Source: Chloroflexi bacterium TSY (GTDB lineage: Bacteria; Chloroflexota; Anaerolineae; Caldilineales; Caldilineaceae). Taken from it: 64,000 nt of DNA. Numbering within the stretch: position 1 is the first letter of the stretch; every line of letters starts with the position of its first letter. This document shows positions 17,878 to 26,622 of this stretch, piece after piece. The notes under the pieces were generated by a model. That model was not told the DNA's origin. It searched no databases and saw only the letters and a program-made list of their open reading frames with translations. The stretch covers positions 248,001 to 312,000 of the forward strand of contig JAHBNG010000002.1 of NCBI GenBank assembly GCA_019217005.1, in the 5' to 3' direction. The translations under genes and the position numbers were made by a program.

Positions 17878-19109
17878 GAGGCGACTCCTTCCTGAGCTAG
17901 CTTCTGCCGGTTCGTACCGTTGGAACGCAGGCTTTCAACTTCTTGATTCTCGGAGACCCCCTCAAACCAGCGTTGGTTCTGACGGCGCACAGCCTCATCA
18001 TATCCCTGAGAGGTCAACGCCCATTTGCCCGGCTCTACTTCCGTGGCAAGCTCTTGTAAAGCCAATTCTTTGAGCGTATATTCAACACCCCCTCGGAAAT
18101 TGTTCATCGTCCTGAGAACAGCGACGCTATGACCATGCAGTGGATTTTCGTGTTGTTGGGCCAAAGAGTAGAGATCTGCCAAGACAAGATCGAGTTGAAG
18201 ACGACGTTGGTTACGTTGCCGTTGTAGCCAACGCCAAATCAGCCCCCGATTGGGTGCAAGAAGCATCGATACAATGGTGATTGAGCTAATGACAAGCACA
18301 ATGATCGGTCCGGTAGAGAGTCCCGCATTGGATGCGCTAAAAAGTGCGCCAGTGACGCCACTGACGGCTCCAAAGAGAGCGGCCAGCAGCGCCATGACAC
18401 CCAGCCGATCGGTCCATTGACGGGCTGCGGCGGCCGGTGCAACCAGCATCGCACTCATGAGGATGACGCCAACAGTTTGCAGCCCGATTACGATTGCAAT
18501 GACCATCAAGGTTGTGAGGGCGATACTGAGCGTACGCACCGGATATCCAATGCTCGCGGCATATTCAGGGTCAAAACTAATCAGCTTGAACTCTTTCCAA
18601 TAGAACGCAACGGCCAGCAGCGCAAGCAATCCTACGATTGACATGATGATCACATCTCGCTCGATAATGGCAGCTGCTTGTCCAAAAAGGAAGCGATCCA
18701 GCCCAGCCTGCCGGGCAGTTGTCATGCGCTGTGTGAAGCTGAGGAGCATGAGGCCAAAGCCAAAGAAGACTGAGAGCGCAATGCCCAACGCACTGTCTTC
18801 TTTGATGCGCGTATTTTGAACAACTGATAGAATCAACAGCGTCGCCAACCAGCCGGCAACTGCCGCGCCCAGCATCAGAACGACTGAGGAACGACTTTGG
18901 AACAAAATAAAGGCCAGTACCACACCAGGAAGTGTGGCATGAGAGATAGCGTCACCAAGCAAACTTTGCTTTCGAAGAAGAGCAAAACAGCCTAAAATGC
19001 CACTGATTGCACCAATGACTGCTGTACCCAGGGCAACTGTACGCAATGTGTAATTGAAGAAAAGATCGCTGAACAGGTCTAAAATATCCATCATTTCTCC
19101 TTCAATCAC
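17874..19109 (-). CDS. Mn/Zn-type ABC transporter permease with C-terminal winged-helix-like domain, 411 aa
   Basis: An ABC-3 permease like its neighbour: GCFALLRKQSLLGDAISHATLPGV is the family N-terminal signature and ISFDPEYAASIGYP the coupling loop. After about 285 residues of membrane domain, a 125-residue cytoplasmic tail follows with QHENPLHGHSVAVLRTM, LKELALQELATEV and WALTSQGYDEAVRR, similar to the helix and wing of DtxR-type metalloregulators. Two different permeases suggest a heterodimeric channel. It overlaps the ATPase gene by 4 bp. A start at the second or third Met (MMDIL) is equally possible. Confidence 0.9.
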   Translation of the reverse strand: MIEGEMMDILDLFSDLFFNYTLRTVALGTAVIGAISGILGCFALLRKQSLLGDAISHATLPGVVLAFILFQSRSSVVLMLGAAVAGWLATLLILSVVQNTRIKEDSALGIALSVFFGFGLMLLSFTQRMTTARQAGLDRFLFGQAAAIIERDVIIMSIVGLLALLAVAFYWKEFKLISFDPEYAASIGYPVRTLSIALTTLMVIAIVIGLQTVGVILMSAMLVAPAAAARQWTDRLGVMALLAALFGAVSGVTGALFSASNAGLSTGPIIVLVISSITIVSMLLAPNRGLIWRWLQRQRNQRRLQLDLVLADLYSLAQQHENPLHGHSVAVLRTMNNFRGGVEYTLKELALQELATEVEPGKWALTSQGYDEAVRRQNQRWFEGVSENQEVESLRSNGTNRQKLAQEGVAS

Positions 19110-19903
19110 GCTTGCTGAATGACCGCCGATGGAACGCCGTTCGGACTCTGACCATCCTCATACGCGCTCCGACTGAGGAACGCAACACGACCACCATAAG
19201 TCTGCCGGAGATTTTCTTCGGTAAAGGTGCCGGCTGCTGGGCCGCTCGCAATGCAGCGCACATTTAGAAGTGTAATCCAGTCGAAGTATTCCGTGACCGT
19301 TTGTAGATCATGATGGACAGCGATCACGGTTTTGCCCTGGGCGCGCAGTTCTTGCAGAAGGGCAATGATGGCCCGTTCCGTTGTGGCATCGACGCCTTGA
19401 AAGGGTTCGTCCATAAAATAGACATCTGCCTCTTGTACAAGTGCTCGTGCCAAAAAGACCCGCTGCTGTTGTCCACCAGAGAGTTGGCTGATCTGACGCT
19501 CCGCGTACTGAGACATGCCAACTTTTTCAAGAGCTTTGTGGGCCATGTCGCGTTCGGCAGCACCGGGGCGACGAAACCAGCCAAGGTTACCGTATCGTCC
19601 CATCATGACAACGTCCAAGACATTGGTAGGGAAATCCCAATCCACACTGCCTCGTTGGGGAACATATCCAATCCGATGACGCTGCTCTTCATAGGATTTG
19701 CCAAAGATCTGCACGTGACCCGCGGCGGGCTTGAGCAATCCCAGAATTGTCTTCAATAATGTTGTCTTGCCAGCTCCGTTTGGACCAACAATCGCCATCA
19801 GAATTCCAGGAGGGACGTGCAGATCCACATCCCACAGGACGGGTGTCTCTTGATAGGCAACAGTCACATCAGTGACTTCAAGCACATATTGTTCAGGGTT
19901 CAT
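19106..19903 (-). CDS. Mn/Zn ABC transporter ATP-binding protein, 265 aa
   Basis: A complete nucleotide-binding domain. Walker A is GPNGAGKTTLLK, the Q-loop region YVPQRGSVDWDFP carries the 'RGSVDW' typical of metal (TroB/MntA/ZnuC) ATPases, the signature is LSGGQQQRVFLARAL, Walker B is DVYFMDEPFQGVD, and the switch His is in AVHHDL. It energises the two permeases. The gene starts 6 bp after the binding-protein stop and its 3' end overlaps the first permease by 4 bp, so the operon order is binding protein, ATPase, permease, permease. Confidence 0.95.
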   Translation of the reverse strand: MNPEQYVLEVTDVTVAYQETPVLWDVDLHVPPGILMAIVGPNGAGKTTLLKTILGLLKPAAGHVQIFGKSYEEQRHRIGYVPQRGSVDWDFPTNVLDVVMMGRYGNLGWFRRPGAAERDMAHKALEKVGMSQYAERQISQLSGGQQQRVFLARALVQEADVYFMDEPFQGVDATTERAIIALLQELRAQGKTVIAVHHDLQTVTEYFDWITLLNVRCIASGPAAGTFTEENLRQTYGGRVAFLSRSAYEDGQSPNGVPSAVIQQA

Positions 19904-19909
19904 CTGACT

Positions 19910-20899
19910 CTACTCTCCGAGGGCGTTGGCAACCGTTTCGGCATTGTGGCGAATCATGCCGACATAGGTTTCAGCCCCGCTTCCTTCTTCGCCCAATGCA
20001 TCCGAGAAGAGCGAACCACCGATTTCAACCTTGAATCCCTGCGCTTCGACAGCAGCCTGAACAGCCTCAATGGTCTTTGGGGAGACGGATGACTCGACAA
20101 ATATGGCCGGGATTTGACGTTCGACAATTAAATCAACTAACTCCTGCACATCAGCGGCACTCGCCTCTGATTCGGTACTAATTCCCTGCAACCCTAGCAC
20201 TTCAAGACTATACGTGCGACCAAAATATCCAAATGCATCGTGGGCCGTGATCATAACACGCCGATCAGCCGGGATTTTGCTGAGCTGCTCTGCGGCATAG
20301 GCATGGGTCTCCGCCAGAGTTTCTAGGTAGGCCCTGCTATTCTCTGTGTAAAGCTCTGCATTGTCGGGATCTAGTTCGATCAGCTTGTCGCGCAGTATCT
20401 CAATGCTTTGAGACCAAAGCTGGGGATCATTCCAGACGTGGGGATCGTGTGGATATTGATTATCCCAACTCAGTAGATTCTCAACTGGAAGACTATCACC
20501 CACCGACAAGACGGCGACGCCGCGAGTTTCCATCTGTTCAAACACCCGAAGCATCTGTGCTTCTAAGTGCAAACCATTGTAAACGATTAGATCGGCTGCG
20601 CCAAAGGTGGCAACGTTGCTCTCGGTTGGTACATAGAGATGGGGGTCAACACCTGGTCCCAGCAATCCAGTGAGATTGATGGCCTCCCCGCCGATATTCG
20701 CCAATGCATCTGCGACTTGTCCGGTGGTTGCCACGACGTTGAGCTTCCCTAAGTCATTTGTTGCGCTGCTAACTGTGCTACAGGCACTGATGATAAATGC
20801 GAAGATGATGATAATGCTAATAGTCACATTATTTAAACTTTGTACTTTCGTAGCATTTTTTACTCTGGCAGAATTGCGGGCGAAAGTTGGTTTCCACAT
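19910..20899 (-). CDS. Cluster A-I metal-binding lipoprotein (TroA/ZnuA-like)
   Basis: A signal peptide with lipobox IISAC tethers the protein outside the membrane. Metal ligands of the family are in place: His in GVDPHLYVP, His in PHDPHVWNDP, His in MITAHDAFGYFGR and an acidic residue in FVESSVSPKT. There is no long His/Asp-rich loop of the kind ZnuA uses for zinc, so Mn or Fe remains possible. I chose ATG 20899 because AAAGGAT lies just upstream; the frame is open to 20917. It is the first gene of the transporter operon, about 130 nt below a consensus promoter. Confidence 0.92.
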   Translation of the reverse strand: MWKPTFARNSARVKNATKVQSLNNVTISIIIIFAFIISACSTVSSATNDLGKLNVVATTGQVADALANIGGEAINLTGLLGPGVDPHLYVPTESNVATFGAADLIVYNGLHLEAQMLRVFEQMETRGVAVLSVGDSLPVENLLSWDNQYPHDPHVWNDPQLWSQSIEILRDKLIELDPDNAELYTENSRAYLETLAETHAYAAEQLSKIPADRRVMITAHDAFGYFGRTYSLEVLGLQGISTESEASAADVQELVDLIVERQIPAIFVESSVSPKTIEAVQAAVEAQGFKVEIGGSLFSDALGEEGSGAETYVGMIRHNAETVANALGE

Positions 20900-21018
20900 G
20901 TTGTTATCCTTTATCATGGTTGACTTATTTCTAAGCTTTTGACGTGCGAATGAATTTTGTGATGCTTATTGATTCATTCTATTTCAAAATGACATTGTGA
21001 GCCGAGAAAAAAACTATT

Positions 21019-21034
21019 TTTAGCCTGGGCTAAA
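21019..21034 (-). promoter_or_regulatory. Putative DtxR/MntR-type operator
   Basis: A 16-bp dyad TTTAGCC-TG-GGCTAAA whose 7-bp arms are perfect inverted repeats. It starts at the base adjoining the -10 box, so a bound repressor would block RNA polymerase. The TTAGCC/GGCTAA core resembles DtxR/IdeR/MntR boxes. It probably governs the metal ABC operon. Confidence 0.65.
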
Positions 21035-21062
21035 TTATAGTTTGAAAATTTTTCTTTGTCAA
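21034..21062 (-). promoter_or_regulatory. Perfect-consensus sigma-70 promoter of the metal ABC operon
   Basis: On the minus strand, TTGACA (21057-21062) and TATAAT (21034-21039) are separated by 17 bp. Both hexamers and the spacing match the consensus exactly. Transcription would start near 21027, giving a leader of about 130 nt before the binding-protein gene. Confidence 0.85.
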
Positions 21063-21073
21063 GTGTAAATTGG

Positions 21074-21152
21074 GGTGTGTACCACAAAGTGTGTATACAA
21101 AGATTGCTTAGTCAGAGCACCTACTCCATTTGCACACTTTGGGACACACTGT
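21074..21152. repeat. Palindromic repeat family E, copy 2
   Basis: GTGTGTACCACAAAGTGTGT on the left and CACACTTTGGGACACACT on the right, with internal TTAGTCAGAG. It lies between the metal-operon promoter (11 bp away) and the 3' end of the hydrolase remnant. Confidence 0.85.
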
Positions 21153-21225
21153 CGTATATTTTTAACCTCGATAAAGGGTATAATTCGATTGGTTGTATTG
21201 AAAGAGGAGCTTTTGCAGCAAGAAA

Positions 21226-21455
21226 TTATCGAAGCTCTGCGATTTTAATTAGAGGTCTAAAAACGTCCCCTTCTCCAGGAAAGATTTCTAAGATAACGTT
21301 AGGATGATCCAGTTCAACCAGTGCGTCATATGTTGATTGAGCATTTGTCACCCAACCGCCATCGTTTGCACCAACATAGAGCTGAATTTGCAAATCCTTC
21401 AAGGTCGAAAGATCGCTGCCGTTTCTGGGATAGCTAGGCAGAGCAAAGCTGCTAA
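21226..21455 (-). pseudogene. Alpha/beta-hydrolase C-terminal remnant
   Basis: About 75 residues with LKDLQIQLYVGANDGGWVT and a later FPGEGDVFR correspond to the strand-8/Asp and catalytic-His regions of esterase or peptidase S9-type hydrolases (compare 'PGEGHVF'). The catalytic His position reads Asp, and the nucleophile half is missing. It lies immediately downstream of the Tag-like gene. Confidence 0.5.
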
Positions 21456-22138
21456 TTTTCAATCGAATAGGCCTCAATCCGGCTGAGCGCTGTGTATGAC
21501 AGATCCGTTTCCTCATGCCAGTGGTTGAACGCTGCTTGCACTGCCGCCAGATCTTTTTTGGCAGTCGGTGAATTGTTCGAAATGACACCCGCGTTGACAA
21601 GCGCTGTCCCCACGTCTCTGGTGATCATAAAAACATCTTTGCCCATAAAACGAAGATAATATTGACTCGTTGCGCCACCCAATCGGCTCCCACGCTTTTT
21701 CAGCAATGCCCACAGGTCGACAATGTCAGATTCTGGCCAATTGGCAATAAAGCGAGCAAAGGTACCATGTTCAGAGGCAATGTCGAGCATGAACTGCGCG
21801 TTGTGGCGTACGGTCCAGATTTTCTGCGCATTGCGCACAATACCTTCATCACGCGTCAACGCATCCAAATCTTCGTCGTCCAGCGCCGCCATCTTTGCGA
21901 CATCAAACTCCTGAAACGCCTCTTCGAAGTTGGGCCATTTGCTTTCGATCACTCTCCAGACGAAACCAGCGCAGAAGATGCGCTTGGTCATTTCGGCCAG
22001 ATGGCGATCATCAGGAATCGCAGCCAGTTCATCCCCTGTTTTGATCTCTTTGGGCAGGAGAGCCAACAATTCAGCCTCACCGCCCTTGCGAGCAGCGGCG
22101 CGATCATAGATGGGTTGGAATGAGGGTATTGTGTTCAT
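21452..22138 (-). CDS. DNA-3-methyladenine glycosylase I-like protein (Tag family), 228 aa
   Basis: A helix-hairpin-helix-type base excision repair protein predicted to remove 3-methyladenine from DNA. The segments LAEMTKRIFCAGFVWRVIESKWPNF, LTRDEGIVRNAQKI and GSRLGGATSQYYLRFMGKD follow the Tag layout, with FVWRVIE in place of the E. coli 'SWxTVLxKR' segment. The Cys/His zinc snap of E. coli Tag is not obvious, so it belongs to a divergent Tag-like branch. Its start overlaps the DUF1684 gene stop by 4 bp (ATGA), so the pair is translationally coupled. Confidence 0.8.
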   Translation of the reverse strand: MNTIPSFQPIYDRAAARKGGEAELLALLPKEIKTGDELAAIPDDRHLAEMTKRIFCAGFVWRVIESKWPNFEEAFQEFDVAKMAALDDEDLDALTRDEGIVRNAQKIWTVRHNAQFMLDIASEHGTFARFIANWPESDIVDLWALLKKRGSRLGGATSQYYLRFMGKDVFMITRDVGTALVNAGVISNNSPTAKKDLAAVQAAFNHWHEETDLSYTALSRIEAYSIEN

Positions 22139-22770
22139 AAGTCAAGCTTCTTCTCGCCGACTGGAATTGATACATTCAACCAATTCTCTGGTGGCGGCAG
22201 CGGGCAGGACCACTGATGGTTGTAGGCACAGGAGGGATTGTAGGCAAAATTGAAGTCAAGGATCAGTTTCCCTTCCGGTGTTTGCCCTAAATCAGCATGT
22301 TTGATCGTATCGAGCAAATAGCGGCCACCAGCATATGTCGTATCGCCATTGGTTATGTCGCGGAAGGGAAGGAAGAGACCGCCACCATAGCCCAATAGCC
22401 AGAAAAGAGAGAGTGCGAATGACTCGTCGTTGATGGGCAACTGTACCCGACCAATTCGTTTCGCACGAATCGTTCCATCTTCTTCCGTCTCGATAGGAAT
22501 CACTTCCGTCTCCACATTTGTGTCAATCGGCACAACGAACCGCCAGTTTGGATCATACTCATAATAGCGCAAGCCACTAAATTCGGCCAACTGCTCTTTG
22601 GTTAACGATGTCTGCGGGTGATTGGCAAAAATCTGATCACGGGTTTGGCGCCACTGTTGCCAACTCTGCTCTGGAGAAAGCTCTGATGAACGGACAGTTG
22701 CATACATATCTGACACTGCTCGGCGAAAGTGAAGTAAGTGCAGGTAAGATCGGTCGATTTTTATTTTCAT
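22135..22770 (-). CDS. DUF1684 domain protein, about 211 aa
   Basis: The DUF1684 signature is complete: FRDITNGDTTYAGGRYL, then DFNFAYNPSCAYNHQWSCP and LPPPENWLNV with a terminal VGEKKL. Function is unknown; the conserved Cys/His/Asn block suggests a small ligand or metal site. ATG 22770 is preferred over 22788 because AAGGTGTT lies upstream of it. The protein appears cytoplasmic (no signal peptide) and is coupled to the Tag-like gene. Confidence 0.88.
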   Translation of the reverse strand: MKIKIDRSYLHLLHFRRAVSDMYATVRSSELSPEQSWQQWRQTRDQIFANHPQTSLTKEQLAEFSGLRYYEYDPNWRFVVPIDTNVETEVIPIETEEDGTIRAKRIGRVQLPINDESFALSLFWLLGYGGGLFLPFRDITNGDTTYAGGRYLLDTIKHADLGQTPEGKLILDFNFAYNPSCAYNHQWSCPLPPPENWLNVSIPVGEKKLDL

Positions 22771-22860
22771 AACACCTTGGCTTTTCAATCACATACTTTG
22801 CAGAATGTATAAATCGGGCACCCAGCAGCTTGTCGGAGAGAAAATAATTGTACTCAGATT

Positions 22861-22928
22861 ACACAGATTTACGCAGATTTTGACCCCGATTTTGCGATAA
22901 ATCTGAGAAAATCTGCGTGAATCTGTGT
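22861..22928. repeat. Palindromic element, 21-bp arms
   Basis: ACACAGATTTACGCAGATTT and its complement (22908-22928) pair over 21 bp with one mismatch around a 26-nt loop. This 'CACAGATTnACGCAGATT' palindrome lies about 90 bp past the DUF427 stop and may act as a transcript end. Confidence 0.65.
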
Positions 22929-23019
22929 ACTAAATCTCCCTTGTCAAGTCTCTCCAACAGCCTGCTAGCAGAAAGAAACCTGATTTGTGCACAACGATCA
23001 TTTCAATCTCGACAGGATT

Positions 23020-23754
23020 CTAGACCTGCTTTCCGTCGACCAAGAGCTGAATACGCTGGTCTTTCTCGGCCCAAAATGCAAGCGTTCCCTTCAGACGTGG
23101 CGCTTCGGGTAGGGGGTTGGGATAGGTCCAAGCCGCATTTTCATAGCGGTTGTTGTTGACAACAATATCATAGTAGTCGCAATCGCCTTTATATGGACAA
23201 TGAGTTTTCAACTCCGTCGGTTCGAAATACTGGTGATTGACATCAGTTTGGGGAATGTAGTAGCGGGTCGGCAGGTTCGTTTCAAAGACAAGCAGGGGGT
23301 GATCGGTGCTTGCCAGTTTGACGCCGTCGACAATTACTTCTATATGCCGCGAACTCGGAATAAAATCGACTCGATGATAAGGGTTACGCGGATGGTTGAA
23401 GATCTCCTCTTCCTCTTCATACCAATGCTCCATTGCGTGCCAATCGAGTGCAATATGGTCAGTGAAATCAGGACGCTCGTCTTTTTGTTCATAGGTCCAT
23501 GCGGCATTTTTGATCAAGTCACCATTCATGCGCAAATTCCAAAACTTCTTGATCCCGCGATCTTCATCTGATTCGGTGTAGTCTGATTCTTCAAAAAGCT
23601 CCATCTTCACATCTGCAACAGGGAAATAGTAATCCTGTTCGCCACGACCTTCAAGCATTAAAACAGGATTCTTGCTATTGGCAATCACCTGACCGTCTCG
23701 AAAGGCCCGCACCCAACGGTCAGTCGGTTCCCATCTCCATTTTGATTTTGTCAT
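23020..23754 (-). CDS. Tandem DUF427 domain protein, 244 aa
   Basis: Two DUF427 modules in tandem. Each has the VxxGxxxAxSxxPxxLxE-type strand pair (DGQVIANSKNPVLMLEGRG; DGVKLASTDHPLLVFETN), a YYFP/YYIP motif, and a later KNAAWTY / ENAAWTYPNP block. The second module also has the diagnostic CPYKGDCDYYD. The fold is small and beta-rich, and the function is unknown. Two domains per chain is a common arrangement in actinobacteria and Chloroflexota. It is cytoplasmic and lies downstream of the ergothioneine genes on the same strand, with a 170-bp gap. Confidence 0.88.
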   Translation of the reverse strand: MTKSKWRWEPTDRWVRAFRDGQVIANSKNPVLMLEGRGEQDYYFPVADVKMELFEESDYTESDEDRGIKKFWNLRMNGDLIKNAAWTYEQKDERPDFTDHIALDWHAMEHWYEEEEEIFNHPRNPYHRVDFIPSSRHIEVIVDGVKLASTDHPLLVFETNLPTRYYIPQTDVNHQYFEPTELKTHCPYKGDCDYYDIVVNNNRYENAAWTYPNPLPEAPRLKGTLAFWAEKDQRIQLLVDGKQV

Positions 23755-23925
23755 GATTGTTTCCTCTTAGTACTTATCCAAAAAGTTCTGTGTCGATGTT
23801 GTGTCGAATCAGGCCCACTGGCGCTACACTGCGAGCGCCTCACTTATCAATGGCGCGAACGAAATTCCAAGACCCTTCATTCACAATTTTCAATTCGCAA
23901 TTGATCGTTGATTATTGACAATTGA

Positions 23926-24939
23926 TTAGGTTCTTAGATATTGGACACTAAACAGTTTTCTTTCGTCCGTCCAGACTTGCTCTACCTGGAAGCCAGCTTT
24001 GGCTGCGAGTGCACCAAACTCGTTGATTGTATATTTGTACGATGATTCTGTCCATATACTTTCACCCATTCTGAGCAAAATGGATTGATCATGTATTTGG
24101 ATCTGCTGATCGGCCAGATTCACCAGGTGCATCTCGATGCGGCCTATATTTGCGTTGTAGAAGGCATAATGCCGAAAATTCTCTACGACAAAGTTTGCTC
24201 CAACTCTGCGGTTTAGGTGAGTAAGCATATTGAGATTAAACGCGGCCGTGACGCCTGGCGCATCATTGTAAGCACGGTGTAGCAAGTTAGGATCCTTTTT
24301 TAGATCAACACCAATTAGAACTCCCCCATCGTTACCACAGATATGAGCCAACCGTTGTAAGAAAATGATGGCTTCCCTTGGATGAAAGTTGCCGATCGTC
24401 GAACCCGGAAAGTAGATCACACGACGGGCGGCGGGGAGAGTGCTTTTGGGTAGCTCGATTTCACTTGTATAATCAGCGCTGACTGGCAGGACTTCGAGCC
24501 CTGGATACATGCGACGGATCTGAGCGGTTGCCTGGGCTAGATGCTCTGCCGAAATATCGATCGGTACATACGCTGCGAGGTCGGGCAGATGATCCAACAA
24601 GATACGAGTTTTAATGCTGCTGCCACTGCCGTATTCGATCAGCATCGTGTTGGCACCGAGAACATCAACCATCTCATTAATATGCTTAAGCATGATGGCC
24701 GTCTCGGTACGGGTTGGATAATATTCCTCCAGTTCAGTAATTTCGTCAAAGAGTTGAGAGCCTCGTTCATCATAGAGCAATTTGGTTGGCAGCGTCTTCA
24801 CTGGATTTCGCAAGCCACGCAGAACTTCTGCAACCAAACTGTCGCTCTTGGAGTCAAGCGATTCAGTTTGGTCCACGACGGAGACTGTTGCCTGTGATGA
24901 ACCATTGCGCTGTATTTTGGGGACAAATTCTGCAATCAT
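23926..24939 (-). CDS. egtD: L-histidine N-alpha-methyltransferase EgtD, 337 aa
   Basis: Transfers three methyl groups from SAM to histidine, giving hercynine, the first step of ergothioneine synthesis. The N-terminus has KTLPTKLLYDERGSQLFDEITELEEYYPTRTE, the family hallmark. The SAM site is LIEYGSGSSIKTRILL, followed by YVPIDISAEHL, PAARRVIYFPGSTIGNF and GVDLKKDPNLLHRAYND. Length and motif order are normal. It starts 4 bp after the EgtB stop, so the two are one operon. Confidence 0.95.
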   Translation of the reverse strand: MIAEFVPKIQRNGSSQATVSVVDQTESLDSKSDSLVAEVLRGLRNPVKTLPTKLLYDERGSQLFDEITELEEYYPTRTETAIMLKHINEMVDVLGANTMLIEYGSGSSIKTRILLDHLPDLAAYVPIDISAEHLAQATAQIRRMYPGLEVLPVSADYTSEIELPKSTLPAARRVIYFPGSTIGNFHPREAIIFLQRLAHICGNDGGVLIGVDLKKDPNLLHRAYNDAPGVTAAFNLNMLTHLNRRVGANFVVENFRHYAFYNANIGRIEMHLVNLADQQIQIHDQSILLRMGESIWTESSYKYTINEFGALAAKAGFQVEQVWTDERKLFSVQYLRT

Positions 24940-24943
24940 TGGA

Positions 24944-26242
24944 TTATACTTTCAAACTCCTTGCTAAACGAATTCCTGTGAACTGCCAGCTCGCATCTGC
25001 TGGAAAGAAGTTTCGATAACTTGATCGAATATGTGATTGAGATGTGGCACACGAGCCACCACGCAAGACAAATTGGTTGGCCATAAATTTACCGTTGTAT
25101 TCACCTAGCGCACCTTCGGCGGGTTGATAGCCTGGATATGGGGAATAGTGACTACTGGTCCATTCCCAAACATCACCGTACATTTGTGGAAGAGAGCCAT
25201 TTGGCGGATCTCCGTTTAGTGTCGCAGGATGAAACCGCCTTGAATCGGCAAAATTGCCTTGATAGCCGGGTGTCAGACTACGAGCGGCAATTTCCCATTC
25301 AAACTCTGTAGGAAGGCGAGCATCGGCCCAACGCGCATATGCATCGGCCTCATAGTAACTGACGTGGCAGACTGGTTCATTGAGATCGACTCTTTGCAGA
25401 CCGTAGAGTGTCTGTACCCACCATTCACCATCCTTCTCTTCCCAGTAGAGAGGTGCCTCCCACTCTTGGTTTTGTACCCAACCAAATCCTTCAGAGAGCC
25501 AAAGATCGTGTTGTTGATAGCCACCATCCTTCAGAAAGGCCAAAAACTCACCATTGGTCACTAGCCGGGAGGACAGCTCGAAGGGCTCCACAAAGATGCG
25601 ATGCCGAGGCAATTCATTGTCAAAAGCAAAACCATTGCCATCGTGACCGACCGTGTGTATCCCCTCATCAAAGGAAACCCAAGTTAGCGGAAGAGTGCCA
25701 TCACCATTGCTGTGAGTATATGGTCTAGAATGATAAGCTGGACGGAGCGGATTGATCGACAGGTTATGTTTGATGTCGGTTAGCATTAATTCCTGGTGCT
25801 GTTGCTCATGGTGCAGCCCAATATCTAAAACCGATGACCAATTGGCAAGCTGATCATCGTCCATCGAATCTAAAAAGGCGAGCATGTGTTGATCTACATG
25901 GGCGCGATAGTCATAGACCTCCTTCACCGTTGGTCGAGAGAGTAGGCCGCGCTTGGGGCGACAGTGACGTTGTCCCACAGAGACGTAGTATGAGTTAAAC
26001 AGATATGCATATTGTGGATGGAGGGGTTGGTAATCGGGATAGGCTTCCGCGAGAACAAAGGTCTCGAAAAACCAGCTCGTGTGTCCGATGTGCCACTTTG
26101 TTGGGCTGACGTCGGGCATTGACTGGATGACGTAATCCTCTTTTTCGAGTGGTTCGCATAATTCTTCTGTAAAGCCACGTACTTGTTGATAACGTTCAAG
26201 AAAAGCGTCTTGAGTTGATAATTCATCATTCAATGTGGGCAT
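24944..26242 (-). CDS. egtB: Hercynine oxygenase / ergothioneine synthesis protein EgtB, 432 aa
   Basis: A non-haem iron enzyme that forms the C-S bond between hercynine and a thiol donor (gamma-glutamylcysteine or cysteine). The N-terminal DinB-like domain has the iron ligands in WHIGHTSWFFE and HHEQQHQELMLTDIKHN. The C-terminal formylglycine-generating-enzyme-like domain ends RGGSCAT...RSSYRNFFPADASWQFTGIRLAR. EgtA/EgtC are not present here, so the enzyme may use cysteine directly, but this cannot be decided from sequence alone. With egtD downstream the window holds a minimal two-gene ergothioneine route. Confidence 0.95.
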   Translation of the reverse strand: MPTLNDELSTQDAFLERYQQVRGFTEELCEPLEKEDYVIQSMPDVSPTKWHIGHTSWFFETFVLAEAYPDYQPLHPQYAYLFNSYYVSVGQRHCRPKRGLLSRPTVKEVYDYRAHVDQHMLAFLDSMDDDQLANWSSVLDIGLHHEQQHQELMLTDIKHNLSINPLRPAYHSRPYTHSNGDGTLPLTWVSFDEGIHTVGHDGNGFAFDNELPRHRIFVEPFELSSRLVTNGEFLAFLKDGGYQQHDLWLSEGFGWVQNQEWEAPLYWEEKDGEWWVQTLYGLQRVDLNEPVCHVSYYEADAYARWADARLPTEFEWEIAARSLTPGYQGNFADSRRFHPATLNGDPPNGSLPQMYGDVWEWTSSHYSPYPGYQPAEGALGEYNGKFMANQFVLRGGSCATSQSHIRSSYRNFFPADASWQFTGIRLARSLKV

Positions 26243-26281
26243 GTTTTTCCTTTTCGATTGGGGGTATTTCTCTTGAGAACC

Positions 26282-26352
26282 TATCCGAAAAGTGGCTATG
26301 AGTTCAGGCAGTTCCGTGGACGAGAATAGATCATCATAGAGCTTTTCGGATA
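26282..26352. repeat. Palindromic repeat family D, copy 2
   Basis: TATCCGAAAAG (26282-26292) and CTTTTCGGATA (26342-26352), 71 bp overall, with interior CGAGAATAGATCATCA matching D3. It lies 16 bp past the stop of the SDR remnant and 40 bp before egtB. Confidence 0.8.
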
Positions 26353-26367
26353 GGCACTAACGAATTG

Positions 26368-26619
26368 TCAATTGCCGAATTGTTGAATTATTAATGAGAG
26401 GCTTGGAATCTCGTTCGTTGCATTGGCAATTGAGGCGCTCTTATGCGCTTTCTGCAATTCATTGGCAAGCGCTTCTAGCTTTTCCGCACGACGTGCCACC
26501 AAGACCACATTCAATTCTTTGGCCGCAATCTGACGGGCAAACTCTGCACCGATCCCGGCAGACGCCTCCGTGCCAATGGCCCAAGGACCATACTTTTGTT
26601 GAAATTTTTTGAGTCTCAT
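26368..26619 (-). pseudogene. Short-chain dehydrogenase (SDR) N-terminal remnant, 83 aa
   Basis: KYGPWAIGTEASAGIGAEFA is the Rossmann start of an SDR oxidoreductase, normally reading VTGASAGIG. The TG has become TE and the next residue before it is changed, consistent with decay. VVLVARRAEKLEALANEL is the NADP-specificity strand. The catalytic Ser/Tyr-x-x-x-Lys half is missing; a non-homologous tail ends just before palindromic element D2. Confidence 0.7.
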
Positions 26620-26622
26620 GAG

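Noticed and set aside
24944..26242. Frames on the plus strand across egtB as overlapping genes
   Set aside because: They lack ribosome sites and domain patterns and are shadows of the strongly conserved EgtB frame.
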